Source of the DNA: Pseudomonas oryzae
Lineage (GTDB): Bacteria > Pseudomonadota > Gammaproteobacteria > Pseudomonadales > Pseudomonadaceae
NCBI RefSeq assembly: GCF_900104805.1
Contig: NZ_LT629751.1
Coordinates: forward strand, 1,655,001-1,719,000
Reading direction: 5' to 3'
Length of the DNA stretch: 64,000 nucleotides
Below the pieces are notes generated by a model. The model made no database searches. It was not told the origin of the DNA and worked only from the letters and a program-made list of their open reading frames with translations. How positions within the stretch are numbered: the first letter of the stretch is position 1; every line of letters starts with the position of its first letter. Below, one piece after another: positions 7,993-18,600 of the stretch. A program made the translations under genes and the position numbers.

Positions 7993-10230
7993 ATGCAAAT
8001 GCGTGATCGGATCAGCCTCATCGCCCTGGGCATGGCGCTGATCGCCGCGCCAGTCGCGCTGGCCGCAGTGGCCGACCCAGCCCCGTCCGCGAACGGCCTC
8101 AAGCGGCCGAAGATCTGCCTGGTGCTCTCCGGCGGCGGCGCGCGCGGCGCGGCGCACGTCGGCGTGATCAAGGTGCTCGAGGAATACCGCGTGCCGGTCG
8201 ACTGCATCGCCGGCACCAGCATGGGCGCGCTGGTCGGCGCTGCCTACTCGACCGGCACCTCCACAGCGGAGATGGACACCATCCTCAAGACCATCTCCAC
8301 CGAGCTGCTGTTCAAGGAGGACCCGCCGCGCCAGGAGCGCTCGATGCGGCGCAAGGAGGACGACTACAGCATCCTGTTCACCCCCGAGGTCGGCCTGGAG
8401 AACGGTCAGGTCAAGTTCGGCAAGGGCATCGTCACCGGCGTGCAACTGGAAACCGTGCTGCGCCGGCTGTCCAAGGCCAAGGGGCACTACCAGTTCGACC
8501 GGCTGCCGATTCCCTACCGGGCCGTGGCCACCGACCTGGTGACCGGCAAGGCGGTGGTGTTCAACCAGGGCGAACTGGCCAACGTGATGCGCGCCAGCAT
8601 GTCGGTGCCCGGCGCAGTGGCGCCGGCGGAGTTCGACGGCATGATCCTGGTCGACGGCATGTTGACCAGCAACCTGCCGGTGCAGACGGCGCGCGAGGAG
8701 ATGGGCGCCGACATCATCATCGCCGTGAACGTGGGCACCCCGCTGCTCAAGCGCGAGGAGCTGAGCGGCATCTTCGGCGTGTCCAACCAGATGCTCAGCA
8801 TACTCACCGAGCAGAACGTGCAGGCCTCGCTGGCCACCCTGACGCCCAGGGACATCCTCATCTCCCCGGATCTGGGCGACTTCTCCACCGGCGACTTCGA
8901 CCATCTGGAGAAGATCGCGCCGATCGGCGAGGCGGCGGCGCGCCAGGTCGCCGACCGCCTGGCCGGGCTGTCCCTGCCGCCCGCCGAGTACGCTGCGCTG
9001 CGCCAGGGCCAGACGATCGCGGTGGTTCCCGACCTGCGGCCGGTCGACGAGGTACGCTTCGACAACCTCAGGCGCGTCAATCCGAAGACCGCCCAGGCAG
9101 CCATGGACACCCGGCCGGGCGAGAAGATCGACCAGGACACCCTCGACAGCGACATGCGCCGGATCTACGGCACCGGCGACTTCGAACACGTCAACTACCG
9201 CTTCGTCGAGGAGCCCGGCAAGCGCATCCTCGCCGTGGATGCCGTGGAGAAGACCTGGGGCCCCAACTACGTGCGTTTCGGCCTCGGCCTGTCCAGCGAC
9301 TTCAGTGGCGACGCCTTCTTCAACATCCTCGGCAGCTACCGCAAGACCTGGCTGAACGACCGCGGCGCCGAGTGGCGCACCGACGTGCAGCTCGGCCACA
9401 CCAGCGGCCTGTACACCGAGTTCTATCAGCCGTTCAAGGCCGACAGTCCCTTCTTCGTCGCCCCCCATGCCGCCATCGAGCGGCGCACCACCGACCTCTA
9501 CCGCGACGACGATCGCGTGGCCAGCTACGAGATGACCTCCATGCTCGGCGGCGTGGATGTGGGCAGCCAGTTCAGCCGCTACGGCGAATTCCGCCTCGGC
9601 GCGGTCGGCGGGCGCCTCAAGCCGCAACTGGATACCGGCCCGGAAAGCCTCTCGCCTGGCGAATCGCGCATCACCCAGGGGGCCTTGCGTGCCCAGCTCA
9701 AGCTCGACCAGCTCGACAGCGTGCACTTCCCCCGCTCGGGCTGGCGCGCCGGCGCCTTCGTCTTCGACTCCCAGGACTCGCTCGGCGCCGATGACGACTA
9801 CACCAGGTGGGACGCCGACGCCAATGCGGTCTACTCGTTCGGCAACCACACCCTGAACTTCGCCGTGAAGGTCGGCGACAAGGCCGGCAGCAGTCCCTTG
9901 CCGCGCTACGACCAGTTCCAGTGGGGCGGCTTCCTGACCGGCTCGGGCTACGCCACCGGCCAGTTGCTCGGCGAGCAACTGAAGTTCGGCCGGCTCATGT
10001 ACTACCACCGCATCCTCGAGGGCAGCATCTTCGAAGGCGCCTACAGCGGCTTTTCCCTCGAAGCCAGCCAGATCGGCAACCCGCTGGTACCCGGCAACAC
10101 CGAGGACTGGCTGAAATCCGCCAGCGTCTTCATCGCCGCCGACAGCCCGCTCGGCCCGGTCTATCTGGGCTATGGCCGGGCCGAGGACGGTAACGACAGC
10201 TTCTATTTCTATCTGGGCAAACCCTTCTAG
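7993..10230 (+). CDS. plpD: PlpD-like patatin autotransporter (type Vd)
   Basis: A 745-residue protein matching the type Vd secretion architecture of P. aeruginosa PlpD. It has a signal peptide (about residues 1-25), a patatin phospholipase domain (about 35-330), a POTRA-like segment (about 345-425) and a 16-strand barrel ending in Phe (FYFYLGKPF). Catalytic features are the oxyanion motif GGGARG, nucleophile S76 in GTSMG, and D221 in VDGM completing the Ser-Asp dyad. It should be translocated to the outer membrane and hydrolyse phospholipids or lipids. AAAGG and GGGAGA elements precede the start; an ATG six bases later is an alternative. Confidence 0.88.
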   Translation: MQMRDRISLIALGMALIAAPVALAAVADPAPSANGLKRPKICLVLSGGGARGAAHVGVIKVLEEYRVPVDCIAGTSMGALVGAAYSTGTSTAEMDTILKTISTELLFKEDPPRQERSMRRKEDDYSILFTPEVGLENGQVKFGKGIVTGVQLETVLRRLSKAKGHYQFDRLPIPYRAVATDLVTGKAVVFNQGELANVMRASMSVPGAVAPAEFDGMILVDGMLTSNLPVQTAREEMGADIIIAVNVGTPLLKREELSGIFGVSNQMLSILTEQNVQASLATLTPRDILISPDLGDFSTGDFDHLEKIAPIGEAAARQVADRLAGLSLPPAEYAALRQGQTIAVVPDLRPVDEVRFDNLRRVNPKTAQAAMDTRPGEKIDQDTLDSDMRRIYGTGDFEHVNYRFVEEPGKRILAVDAVEKTWGPNYVRFGLGLSSDFSGDAFFNILGSYRKTWLNDRGAEWRTDVQLGHTSGLYTEFYQPFKADSPFFVAPHAAIERRTTDLYRDDDRVASYEMTSMLGGVDVGSQFSRYGEFRLGAVGGRLKPQLDTGPESLSPGESRITQGALRAQLKLDQLDSVHFPRSGWRAGAFVFDSQDSLGADDDYTRWDADANAVYSFGNHTLNFAVKVGDKAGSSPLPRYDQFQWGGFLTGSGYATGQLLGEQLKFGRLMYYHRILEGSIFEGAYSGFSLEASQIGNPLVPGNTEDWLKSASVFIAADSPLGPVYLGYGRAEDGNDSFYFYLGKPF

Positions 10231-10289
10231 GGCCGACAAGTCTTACCGGCAGCGCCCCGCCCGAGGCGCCGCCGATGCAAGGGGGCATC

Positions 10290-11705
10290 ATGGCAGGCAA
10301 GAAAAGCTCATCCGGCAAGACCCGCAAGCACCATGCAGATCATCTCAGCGAGCCGGTACCGGTGTTCCACTCCCGCGAGGAGTGCATCGCCGCCGGCCGC
10401 GCCCTGCGCGAGAAGCTCCCGCGCGCCGAGCATGCCGCCTGGAAACCGCCGGCCAAGGGCCGCGACCCCATCGCCATCCTCGAGAAATCCAACAAGGATC
10501 GCCTGCAGGAGCTGGTGCCGATCCGCTACGGACGCATGCTGCGCAGCCCCTTCACCTTCCTGCGCGGCTCGGCCGGCCTGATGGCCCACGATCTGGCCAC
10601 CACCCCCAGCACCGGCATCTACGTGCAAGCCTGCGGCGACTGCCACCTGCTCAACTTCGGCTTCTTCGCCACGCCGGAGCGCAATCTGGTGTTCGACATC
10701 AACGACTTCGACGAGAGCCTGCCGGCGCCCTGGGAATGGGACGTCAAGCGCCTGGCCGCCAGCTTCGTGGTCGCCGGTCGCGACAATCGCCAGTCGGATG
10801 GCGAGGCCCGCGATGCCGCGTTGGAGTGCGTGCGCGCCTACCGGGAAAACCTGCGCGAATACTCGAAGATGAGCCCGCTGGAGGTGTGGTACTCGCGCCT
10901 GGATATGGACACCCTCATCGAGATGGCCCCCGACGACAAGGCCCGCAAGCTGCGCCAGCAGCTGGCCGACAAGGCCCATGAGCGGGTCGACGAAAACATC
11001 TTCCCCAAGATCGTCACCCAGGTGGCCGGCCTGCACCGTCTGCAAGACCAGCCACCGATCCTCTTCCACGTGCATGAAAAGGACTTCGAGGAGCGCGTGC
11101 AGAGTGCGCTCAGCGACTACCGGCTGTCGCTGCCGGATGAACGCCGTACCCTGCTCGACCGTTATCGCCTGCACGACTTCGCCATGAAGGTGGTCGGCAT
11201 CGGCAGCGTCGGCACCCGCTGCTTCGTCGGCCTGTTCTTCTCCGCGGAGAACCATCCCCTGCTGCTGCAGTTCAAGGAAGCCTGCCCCTCGGTGCTCGAA
11301 CCCTATGCCGGCAAGAGCCGCTACCAGCATCAGGGCCAGCGCGTGGTGAACGGCCAGCGGCTCCTGCAGTCGTCGAGCGACATCTTCCTCGGCTGGGCAC
11401 ACGGCAGGAAGGGGCACGACTTCTACGTACGCCAGCTGCGCGACATGAAGTTCTCCCTGCCGGTCGAGGGACTCACCGGAGTGCAGCTCAAACGCTACGC
11501 CGAGGTGTGCGGTCTGACCCTGGCCCGCGCCCATGCCAAGGCCGGGGACGCCGCCACCATCAGCGGCTACCTGGGCAAGGCGGACAACTTCGACGAAGCC
11601 ATCGGCGACTTCGCCGTGGCCTATGCGGACCAGACGGAGCAGGATCACGCCGCCCTGGTGGAGGCGGTCGGCTCGGGACGGCTGGAAGCACTGGTCGAGG
11701 ACTAG
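10290..11705 (+). CDS. DUF2252 family protein
   Basis: A 471-residue cytoplasmic protein. It has the DUF2252 hallmarks GDCHLLNFGFF and VFDINDFDESLPAPWEWDVKRL near residues 115-155, which resemble the catalytic loop of aminoglycoside-phosphotransferase-like kinases (GD-H-N then DxNDFD). A kinase-like role is therefore plausible but unproven. I chose the ATG at 10290 because AAGGGGG lies six bases upstream; the ATG at 10275 has no site. It follows plpD by 59 bases on the same strand. Function unknown. Confidence 0.8.
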   Translation: MAGKKSSSGKTRKHHADHLSEPVPVFHSREECIAAGRALREKLPRAEHAAWKPPAKGRDPIAILEKSNKDRLQELVPIRYGRMLRSPFTFLRGSAGLMAHDLATTPSTGIYVQACGDCHLLNFGFFATPERNLVFDINDFDESLPAPWEWDVKRLAASFVVAGRDNRQSDGEARDAALECVRAYRENLREYSKMSPLEVWYSRLDMDTLIEMAPDDKARKLRQQLADKAHERVDENIFPKIVTQVAGLHRLQDQPPILFHVHEKDFEERVQSALSDYRLSLPDERRTLLDRYRLHDFAMKVVGIGSVGTRCFVGLFFSAENHPLLLQFKEACPSVLEPYAGKSRYQHQGQRVVNGQRLLQSSSDIFLGWAHGRKGHDFYVRQLRDMKFSLPVEGLTGVQLKRYAEVCGLTLARAHAKAGDAATISGYLGKADNFDEAIGDFAVAYADQTEQDHAALVEAVGSGRLEALVED

Positions 11706-11706
11706 G

Positions 11707-11759
11707 GGCCTGTACGAAAAGTCAGCCGAGCAAAGGTCAGACACTCTTCGTACAGAGCC
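11707..11759. repeat. Short inverted repeat, possible relic element
   Basis: Two near-identical arms, GGCCTGTACGAAAAGT (11707-11722) and the complement of GGCTCTGTACGAAGAGT (11743-11759), flank a 20-base loop right after the DUF2252 stop. The arms look like ends of a small transposon-derived palindrome, but no transposase or target duplication is visible. It could also act as a transcription-slowing hairpin. Confidence 0.5.
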
Positions 11760-11766
11760 TAGACCC

Positions 11767-11808
11767 GCGGTGCTCCCTGCCGGCCAGCGGCCCGGCAGGG
11801 AGCACCGC
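11767..11808. terminator. Strong hairpin between convergent genes
   Basis: A perfect 17-bp stem (11767-11783 with 11792-11808, 8-base loop) lies between the stops of the DUF2252 gene (plus) and the ArsB/NhaD-type permease (minus). There is no T-run, so it may be a weak or Rho-assisted bidirectional terminator or a 3'-end stabiliser. Confidence 0.5.
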
Positions 11809-11838
11809 TCTGGCGCGACGCGGGCAGCGATGCCCCGC

Positions 11839-13179
11839 TCAACGCGCCAGCCAGAACAGCCCGATCACGTACAGCGCCGACACGCCTAGCTGCACCAGGG
11901 TGATCGGCACTCCGAAGCGCGAGAAGCGCACGAAACTGATCTTCTCGCCCTGCGCGGCGCAGATGCCGACGGTGACGATGTTCGACGATGCGCCGATCAG
12001 CGTGGCGTTGCCGCCGAGGGTGGCGCCGAACATCAGGGCGATGAACACCGGCAGGCTGGCAGCCGGCCAGTCGGTGAAGCCCGCCCCCAGGGCGATCTCC
12101 GGCACCACCTCGGCGGCCACCAGATAGCCCTTGGTCATCACCAGCGCGGCGGCCACCACCGGAATGTTGGCGAGCAGGCTGGACAACAGGCCGATGCCGG
12201 CCAGCAGCGCCAGCGCCACCAGCGCGAACTGCGTGCCGAACCACTCGTGCAGCTTGAGCGCCAGGCCCTGCAGCAGCCCGGTCTGGGTGAACGCCTGGAC
12301 CAGGCAGAAGATCGCGCCGAGGAACACCAGGGTCTTCCAGTCGATGTCACGCAGCACCGCCTCGACCGGCTCGACCTGCACCGCATAGACGATCAGCAGC
12401 GCCAGTCCGGCGGCGATGATCGCCACCGAGGGCGGCACGATGCGCACCGGCAACTGCTCGCCGAACAGGAACAGCAGCACCATCAGGGCCAACACGGCCA
12501 GCGCCAGCAAGGCGAACCAGGGCCGTTGCAGCGGTATCGCCGGCGCCGGTGGCGGCAGCTCGATGCGCGCCTGCCAGACCGCGGGCATCAGCAGCGGCAG
12601 CAGCGGAATGACCACCAGCACGGCCAGCAGGCCGGCGAGGCTGACCGTGCGCAGGTACTGGACGAAGCTCATACCGATCGAACTGCCGACCAGGAAGGTC
12701 GCCGGATCGCCCACCAGGGTCAGCATGCCGGCGGCGTTGCTGACGATGGCCGTCACCACCATGGGGCCGACGAAATCCACCTTCAGCGCGCGGGCGACGC
12801 CGATGATCACCGGGGCAAGCAGGATCACCGTGGTGGCGTTGGGCAGGAAGGCGCAGACCGGCGCGACCAGCAGCACCAGCAGGATCAGGAAGCGCCGGCC
12901 GCTGCCGCCGGTGGCGCGCAGATACAAACCGCCGACCCGCTCGAACAGCCCGGTGCTGGCCAGCACGCGCGCCACCACCATGCCGCCGAACAGCAACGAG
13001 AGCGGCCCGCCCGCCATGCGCAGAGCCGCGATCAGGTCGTTGTCGGTGAGGATGCCGGCCGCCAGCAGCACCCCTACGCCCAGCAGCGCCGCGACCGCCA
13101 TGTCGATCACGTCGAAGGCGATCGCCAGAATGACCGCCGAGAACACCGCCAGGGTCAGATAGATCTGCAGATCGGTCAT
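11839..13179 (-). CDS. ArsB/NhaD-type SLC13 permease
   Basis: A 446-residue polytopic inner-membrane protein with about 11-12 hydrophobic helices. The paired signatures APVCAFLPNATTVILLAP near residue 105 and ALMFGATLGGNATLIGASSN near residue 392 are typical of the ion-transporter (IT) superfamily containing ArsB, NhaD and CitMHS. The substrate cannot be read from sequence; dicarboxylate, arsenite or Na+/H+ exchange are all possible. An AGGAG site precedes the ATG. It starts 15 bases after the binding-protein gene on the same strand and is the last gene of the five-gene run beginning at 19991. Confidence 0.8.
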   Translation of the reverse strand: MTDLQIYLTLAVFSAVILAIAFDVIDMAVAALLGVGVLLAAGILTDNDLIAALRMAGGPLSLLFGGMVVARVLASTGLFERVGGLYLRATGGSGRRFLILLVLLVAPVCAFLPNATTVILLAPVIIGVARALKVDFVGPMVVTAIVSNAAGMLTLVGDPATFLVGSSIGMSFVQYLRTVSLAGLLAVLVVIPLLPLLMPAVWQARIELPPPAPAIPLQRPWFALLALAVLALMVLLFLFGEQLPVRIVPPSVAIIAAGLALLIVYAVQVEPVEAVLRDIDWKTLVFLGAIFCLVQAFTQTGLLQGLALKLHEWFGTQFALVALALLAGIGLLSSLLANIPVVAAALVMTKGYLVAAEVVPEIALGAGFTDWPAASLPVFIALMFGATLGGNATLIGASSNIVTVGICAAQGEKISFVRFSRFGVPITLVQLGVSALYVIGLFWLAR

Positions 13180-13194
13180 CAGCGCGCACTCCTG

Positions 13195-14226
13195 TCAGTC
13201 GATCGGCGGGGCGTACATCAGCCCGCCGTCGCTCCATAGCCGATTCAGCCCGCGCTCGATGTGCAGCGGGCTGGCCGCACCGAGATTGCGCTCGTACAGC
13301 TCGCCATAGTTGCCCACGGCGCGCACTGCCCGTATCGCCCAATCGGGCTGCGCACCCATGGCCTGCGCCAGCCGGACGTCCTGCCCGTTCAGCAGGCTCC
13401 CGGTCGGGCCACCGAACTCGCGGACCTTGCTTTCGACATTGGCCTGGGTCAGGCCATGCTCCTCGGCCAGCACCAGGACATACAGCACCCAGCGCACCAG
13501 GCGGGTCCATTGCGGATCATCGCCCCGCACCACCGGGCCCAGCGGTTCCTTGGAAATGCGCTCCGGCAGGATGACGAAGTCCTGCGCACCTCCCGGAGCG
13601 CGCAGACGCATGGCGGCCAGTTGCGCGGCATCCGCGGTCCAGGCCTGGCAGCGCCCGGCGTAGAAGGCCTCCGCCACGGCGAGCGACGAGTCGATCACCA
13701 GCGGTTGCCAGGCCAGGCCATGGATACGGGCGTAGTCGGCCAGATTGCCTTCATGGGTGGTGCCCTTGACCACACAGACGCTGGCCTCGCGCAGGTCGGC
13801 CAGCCGGCCGATGCCGGAGGACCTGGCCACCATGAACGCCTGGCCGTCGTAGAACAGCACGGCGGGGAACTGCACCTGCAGCAGCGCCTCGCGGGTCAGC
13901 GTCCAGCTGGTGTTGCGTGCCAGCAGGTCGATCCGCCGTGCCATCAGCGCGGGAAAGCGGGTGGAGGCCCGCAGCGGCACGAACGCCACCTTCTCGGCAT
14001 CCCCCAGCAGCGCCGCGGCCACCGCGCGGCAGAAATCCGCGTCGATGCCACGCCAGCGGCCCGCGGCATCCTGCTCGGAAAAGCCGGGGATGCCCTCGCT
14101 CACGCCACAGCGCAGCTCGCCCCGCGCCCTGATACCATCCATGACTTCGTCGGCCTGGGCGGGCGCGCCCAGCCAGGCGGAACACAACAGAGGAATCCCC
14201 AGCAGGAGATGCCATCTCAGCGACAT
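13195..14226 (-). CDS. Orphan amino-acid-type substrate-binding protein
   Basis: A 343-residue periplasmic protein of the AapJ/BztA-like family 3 binding proteins. It has a signal peptide ending AQA, then GELRCGVSEGIPGFSE, the binding-site segment GIDADFCRAVAAA, and NTSWTLTRE. These positions normally contact the amino-acid alpha groups. I chose the ATG at 14226 because GAGGAGG lies just upstream. The usual AapQMP permease and ATPase genes are absent; neighbours are the RND outer-membrane factor (20 bases upstream) and an SLC13-type permease (15 bases downstream). It may serve a distant transporter or act as a sensor. Confidence 0.82.
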   Translation of the reverse strand: MSLRWHLLLGIPLLCSAWLGAPAQADEVMDGIRARGELRCGVSEGIPGFSEQDAAGRWRGIDADFCRAVAAALLGDAEKVAFVPLRASTRFPALMARRIDLLARNTSWTLTREALLQVQFPAVLFYDGQAFMVARSSGIGRLADLREASVCVVKGTTHEGNLADYARIHGLAWQPLVIDSSLAVAEAFYAGRCQAWTADAAQLAAMRLRAPGGAQDFVILPERISKEPLGPVVRGDDPQWTRLVRWVLYVLVLAEEHGLTQANVESKVREFGGPTGSLLNGQDVRLAQAMGAQPDWAIRAVRAVGNYGELYERNLGAASPLHIERGLNRLWSDGGLMYAPPID

Positions 14227-14246
14227 ACGACCTCCTCGCCAGACAC

Positions 14247-15656
14247 TCACTGGTCGTCGGACGGTGACCAGCCTCCGCCCAGTGCCCGGTACAGGGTCAC
14301 CACCGCGCCCAACTGCTGCCGACGGGTCTGCGACTCGAGCAGCTCCGCCTGGAACAGGCTGCGTTCCGAATCGAGCACCTCGAGGTAGCTCACCAGGCCG
14401 CCGTCGTAGCGCGCGCGCGACAGGCGCGCCGCGGTGCGCGCGGCCTCCAGCTGGCGCTGCCGGGCGATGTGCTCGGCCTGCGAGGTGCGCAGGGCGGTCA
14501 GCGAGTCGTCCACGTCACGCAGACCGTCGAGCACCGCCTGCTCATACCGCAGCCGAGCCTGCTCGGCGCGCTGGCGCTGCGCTTCTTCGATCGACTTGAG
14601 CTGCCCGGCGTTGAAGATCGGCGCAAAGATGTTGCCGAGGACGCTCCAGTTCTCGCTGTCGCCTTCGACCAGATCGCTCAGATCGCGGCTGGCGTAGCCG
14701 AAGCTCGCCGTCAGCGAGAGCGACGGCAGGCGCTGGGCCCGGGCCACGCCGATGCGGGCCGTCTCGGCGGCCAGCTGCTGCTCGGCGGCCAGGATGTCCG
14801 GTCGCCGCTCCAGCAAGGTCAGCGGCAGGCCGGCCGGCACCTCGACCGGCATGTGCTGCTGCGCCAGTTCGGCACCGCGCTCGATGTCCCGCGGGCGCGA
14901 GCCGACCAGCACGCTCAGCGCGTTCTCGGTCTGGCGCACCGCACGCTCGAAGGCGGCCACCGAAGCCTGGGCGTCGGCAGCCTCGATCTCGGCCTGGTTG
15001 ACGTCGAGCTCCGGCACCGTGCCCTTGGCATAGCGGGCCTTGATGATGGCCAGGGCGTCCTCGCGCGACTTCTGCGTGCGCACCGAGATGCGCAGGCGGT
15101 CGTCGAGGTCGAGCAACTGGAAGTAGGTATTGGCCACCGTGGAGATCAGCGAGATGGTCACATTGCGCGCACTGGACTCGGTGCCGAGCAGCTCCGCCCG
15201 TGCCGCCTCGGTGGAGCGGCGCAGCTTGCCCCACAGGTCCACTTCGAAGGAGGCAGCACCGTTGAAGAAGTAGCTGCTCTCGGTCTCGGCGGTCGGCAGG
15301 ATGTTGCGACTCTGCGACGAGCGTCCGGCCCCGACCTCGGCATCGAGGAACGGGTACTGGTTGGCCCGCTCGATGCGCAGGAGCGCCGCCGCCTCCTCGA
15401 TGCGCGCCACGGCCACGCCGAGGTCGCGGTTGTTGGCCAGCGCTTCGCGGATCAGCGCATCGAGCCGGTCGTCGGCGAACAGCTCCCACCAGTCGAGATT
15501 GGCGAACGACGCATCGGTCGGCGCCGGCTCCTTCCAGGTCGCCGGCAGGTCGAGCGGCGGGCGCTGGTAATCCGGGCCGACCATGCAACCTGTGGCAAGC
15601 AGCAGCCCGCTCAACAGCATGGCCGCTGCCAGCGGCCTTCTGGCGAATCCCTTCAT
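14247..15656 (-). CDS. RND outer-membrane factor (OprM/NodT family lipoprotein)
   Basis: A 469-residue outer-membrane channel. The N-terminus has a lipobox (LLLATGC, Cys about residue 23) followed by MVGPDYQRPP, the classic OprM/NodT/TtgC opening. Two TolC-type repeats follow, with the conserved FEVDLWGK segment near residue 139 and ERRPDI near residue 304. It should form the trimeric exit duct of the pump encoded upstream. Its ATG overlaps the TGA of the pump gene (ATGA), showing translational coupling. The binding-protein gene follows 20 bases later. Confidence 0.92.
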   Translation of the reverse strand: MKGFARRPLAAAMLLSGLLLATGCMVGPDYQRPPLDLPATWKEPAPTDASFANLDWWELFADDRLDALIREALANNRDLGVAVARIEEAAALLRIERANQYPFLDAEVGAGRSSQSRNILPTAETESSYFFNGAASFEVDLWGKLRRSTEAARAELLGTESSARNVTISLISTVANTYFQLLDLDDRLRISVRTQKSREDALAIIKARYAKGTVPELDVNQAEIEAADAQASVAAFERAVRQTENALSVLVGSRPRDIERGAELAQQHMPVEVPAGLPLTLLERRPDILAAEQQLAAETARIGVARAQRLPSLSLTASFGYASRDLSDLVEGDSENWSVLGNIFAPIFNAGQLKSIEEAQRQRAEQARLRYEQAVLDGLRDVDDSLTALRTSQAEHIARQRQLEAARTAARLSRARYDGGLVSYLEVLDSERSLFQAELLESQTRRQQLGAVVTLYRALGGGWSPSDDQ

Positions 15657-18600
15657 GGCCTGGCCTCCTCGCTGCTGGCGCCTGCAGCCGCTTTTTTCTT
15701 CTTGCCGCCCAGATACTTCTCGACGATCACGAACAGCCCCGGCACCAGCACCACGCCGACCAGGGTGGCGGTCAGCATGCCGGCGAACGAGGTCATGCCC
15801 ATGATCTTGCGCGCCTCGGCGCCGGCGCCGCTGGCGAGAATCAGCGGGATCACCCCGAGGATGAAGGCGAACGAGGTCATCAGGATCGGCCGGAAGCGCA
15901 GGCGCGCCGCGGCCAGCGCCGCCTCCACCGGCCCCTTGCCCTTCTCGATCTCGGTGCGGGCGAACTCGACGATCAGGATGGCGTTCTTCGCCGCCAGGCC
16001 GATCAGCATCACCAGGCCGATCTGCGCGAACACGTTGTTCTCGTAGCTGGGGCTGAAGTGCCGCGCCAGCCACAGGCCGAACATCGCGCCGCAGATGGCG
16101 ATGGGCGTGCCGAACAGCACGCCGAAGGGCAGCGACCAGCTCTCGTACTGCGCGGCGAGGATCAGGAACACGAACACCAGCGCCATGACGAACACCATGC
16201 TGCCCGAGCCCTCGGCGGCCTTTTCCTGGTAGGACATGGCGTTCCAGGCGTAGGACATGTCGCTGGGCAGCACCTGCGCCGACACCTCCTCCAGCGCCTT
16301 GAGCGCCTGCGCCGAGCTGTAACCCGGCGCCGGGCGGCCGGTGACCTCGGCGGCGCGGAACATGTTGAAGCGGTAGGTGAACTCGGGGCCGTTGGTGGAC
16401 TCGTCGGTGAGCAGGGTGTTCATCGGCACCATCTCGCCGTTGTTGTTGCGCACGTAGAACAGCGAGGCGTCGGCGAGGTCCTTGCGGTAGTCGGTTTCCG
16501 CTTGTACGTAGACCTTGTACAGCCGGCCGAAGCGGTTGAAGTCGTTGACGTAGGCGCCGCCGAGAAAGGCGCCGAGGGTCTGGTTGACGTCCGCCGGTTC
16601 GACGCCGAGCTTCATGGTCTTCTGCGTGTCCACGTCCAGGTAGATCTGCGGCACCGTGGCCCGGTAGGTGGTGTACAGACCGGTCAGCTCGGGGCGCTTG
16701 GCGGCGGCCTCCATGAACGCCTGGGTCTGCTCGGCCAGGTAGTCCGGGCTGTTGCCGACGCGGTCCTGCAGCATCATCGAGAAGCCGGAGCCGGTTCCCA
16801 GGCCGGGAATGGCCGGCGGGCCGAAGGCGATGGCGATCCCTTCGTTGATCGACGCCAGCTTGCCATTGAGGCGCTGGGCGACACGGTTGGCCACGTCCTC
16901 GGCCGCCGGGCGCTCCTTCCACTCCTTGAGCTGGATGAAGAAGAAGGCGTTGTTGGTCGACGAGGCGCCGGACAGGAAGCTGTAGCCGGTCACCGTGGTG
17001 TACGACTCGATGGCCGGCTCGGCGGCGAGGATCGCCTCGACCTTGGCGGCGGCGGCGTGGGTGCGCTCCAGCGAGGCGGCGTCGGGCAGCTGCAGGTTGG
17101 CCATCAGGTAGGCCTGGTCCTCCTCGGGCACGAAGCCGCCGGGGACGGTGCGGAACAGCCACACCAGCGCCAGCACCAGCACGCCGAGCACCGCCAGCGC
17201 GCGCAGCGGGCGATGGGTGAAGCGGCTGGTCAGGCCGATGTACCTGTTGGTCACCGCGTCGAGCACGCGGTTGAAGCCGGCGAAGAAGCGTCCCAGCCAG
17301 CCCTGGCTGCCATGCCCGTGCGGCTGCAGGAGGGTGCTCGACAGCGCCGGACTGAGCGACAGCGCGACGATCGCCGAGATGCACACCGAGATGGCGATGG
17401 TGATGGCGAACTGCTGGTAGAGCCGCCCGGTGATCCCCGACATGGCGGCCACCGGCACGAACACCGCGGTGAGCGACAGCGCGGTGGCGATCACCGGGCC
17501 GCTGACCTCCTTCATCGTCTCGATGGTCGCCTCGCGGCGCGGCATGCCGCGCTCCATCTTCTCCGACACCCCCTCCACCACCACGATGGCGTCGTCCACC
17601 ACGATGCCGATGGCCAGCACCAGGCCGAGCAGCGAGAAGGTGTTGATCGAGAAGCCGAGCAGCGGGAACACCGCGAAGGTGCCGACCAGCGCCACCGGTA
17701 CCGCCAGGGTCGGGATCAGGGTGGCGCGGAAGTTCTGCAGGAAGATGAACACCACCAGGGTGACGATGACCGTGGCCTCGAACAGGGTATGCACGATCTC
17801 CTCGATACCCGCCGACACCGGCTTGGTGGTATCCAGCGAGATCACGTACTCGATGTCCTGCGGGAAGCGCTCCTTCATCCGCTCCATGGCGGCGCGGATC
17901 TTGTCCGCCACCTCCAGGCCGTTGGCGTCGGGCAACTGGTAGACCGCCAGCACGGCGGCCGGTTTGGAGCCGAAGGCACCGATCTGGTTGTAGGTCTCGG
18001 CGCCCAGTTCGATGCGCGCCACGTCGCGCAGCAGCACCTGCGAGCCGTCCGGGTTGGAGCGCACCACCACCTGGCCGAACTGCTCGGGGGTCTCCAGGCG
18101 GCCGCGGGTCTGCACCGCGTAGGCGAACTCGGTGCCCGGCGCGGCCGGCGGCCCGCCGAGCTTGCCGGCCGGGGTCAGCACGTTCTGCTGCTGCACGGCG
18201 GTGACGATGTCCGGCACGGTCAGCCCCAGCCGGCTGAGCTGGTCGGGCTTGATCCAGATGCGCATGGCGTAGTCGGCGCCACCGAAGATGGTGACCTGGC
18301 CGACGCCCTGGATGCGGGCGATCTCGTCGAGGACGTTGATCGACATGTAGTTGGTGAGGAAGTCGGCGTTGTAGCTCTCGCCCGGCGAACGCAGGGTCAC
18401 CAGCATCAGCGGGAAGGCCAGCGCCTTCTTGACCTTGACGCCCCTGCGCTTGACGTCCTCGGGCAGTTGCGCGGAGCCCTCGGAGACGCGGTTCTGCACC
18501 AGCACGTTGGAGATGTCGAGATCCGAGCCGACCTCGAAGGCCACCGACAGGGTCATCTGTCCGTTGCCGGCGTTGGTCGACTTCATGTACAGCATGTTCT

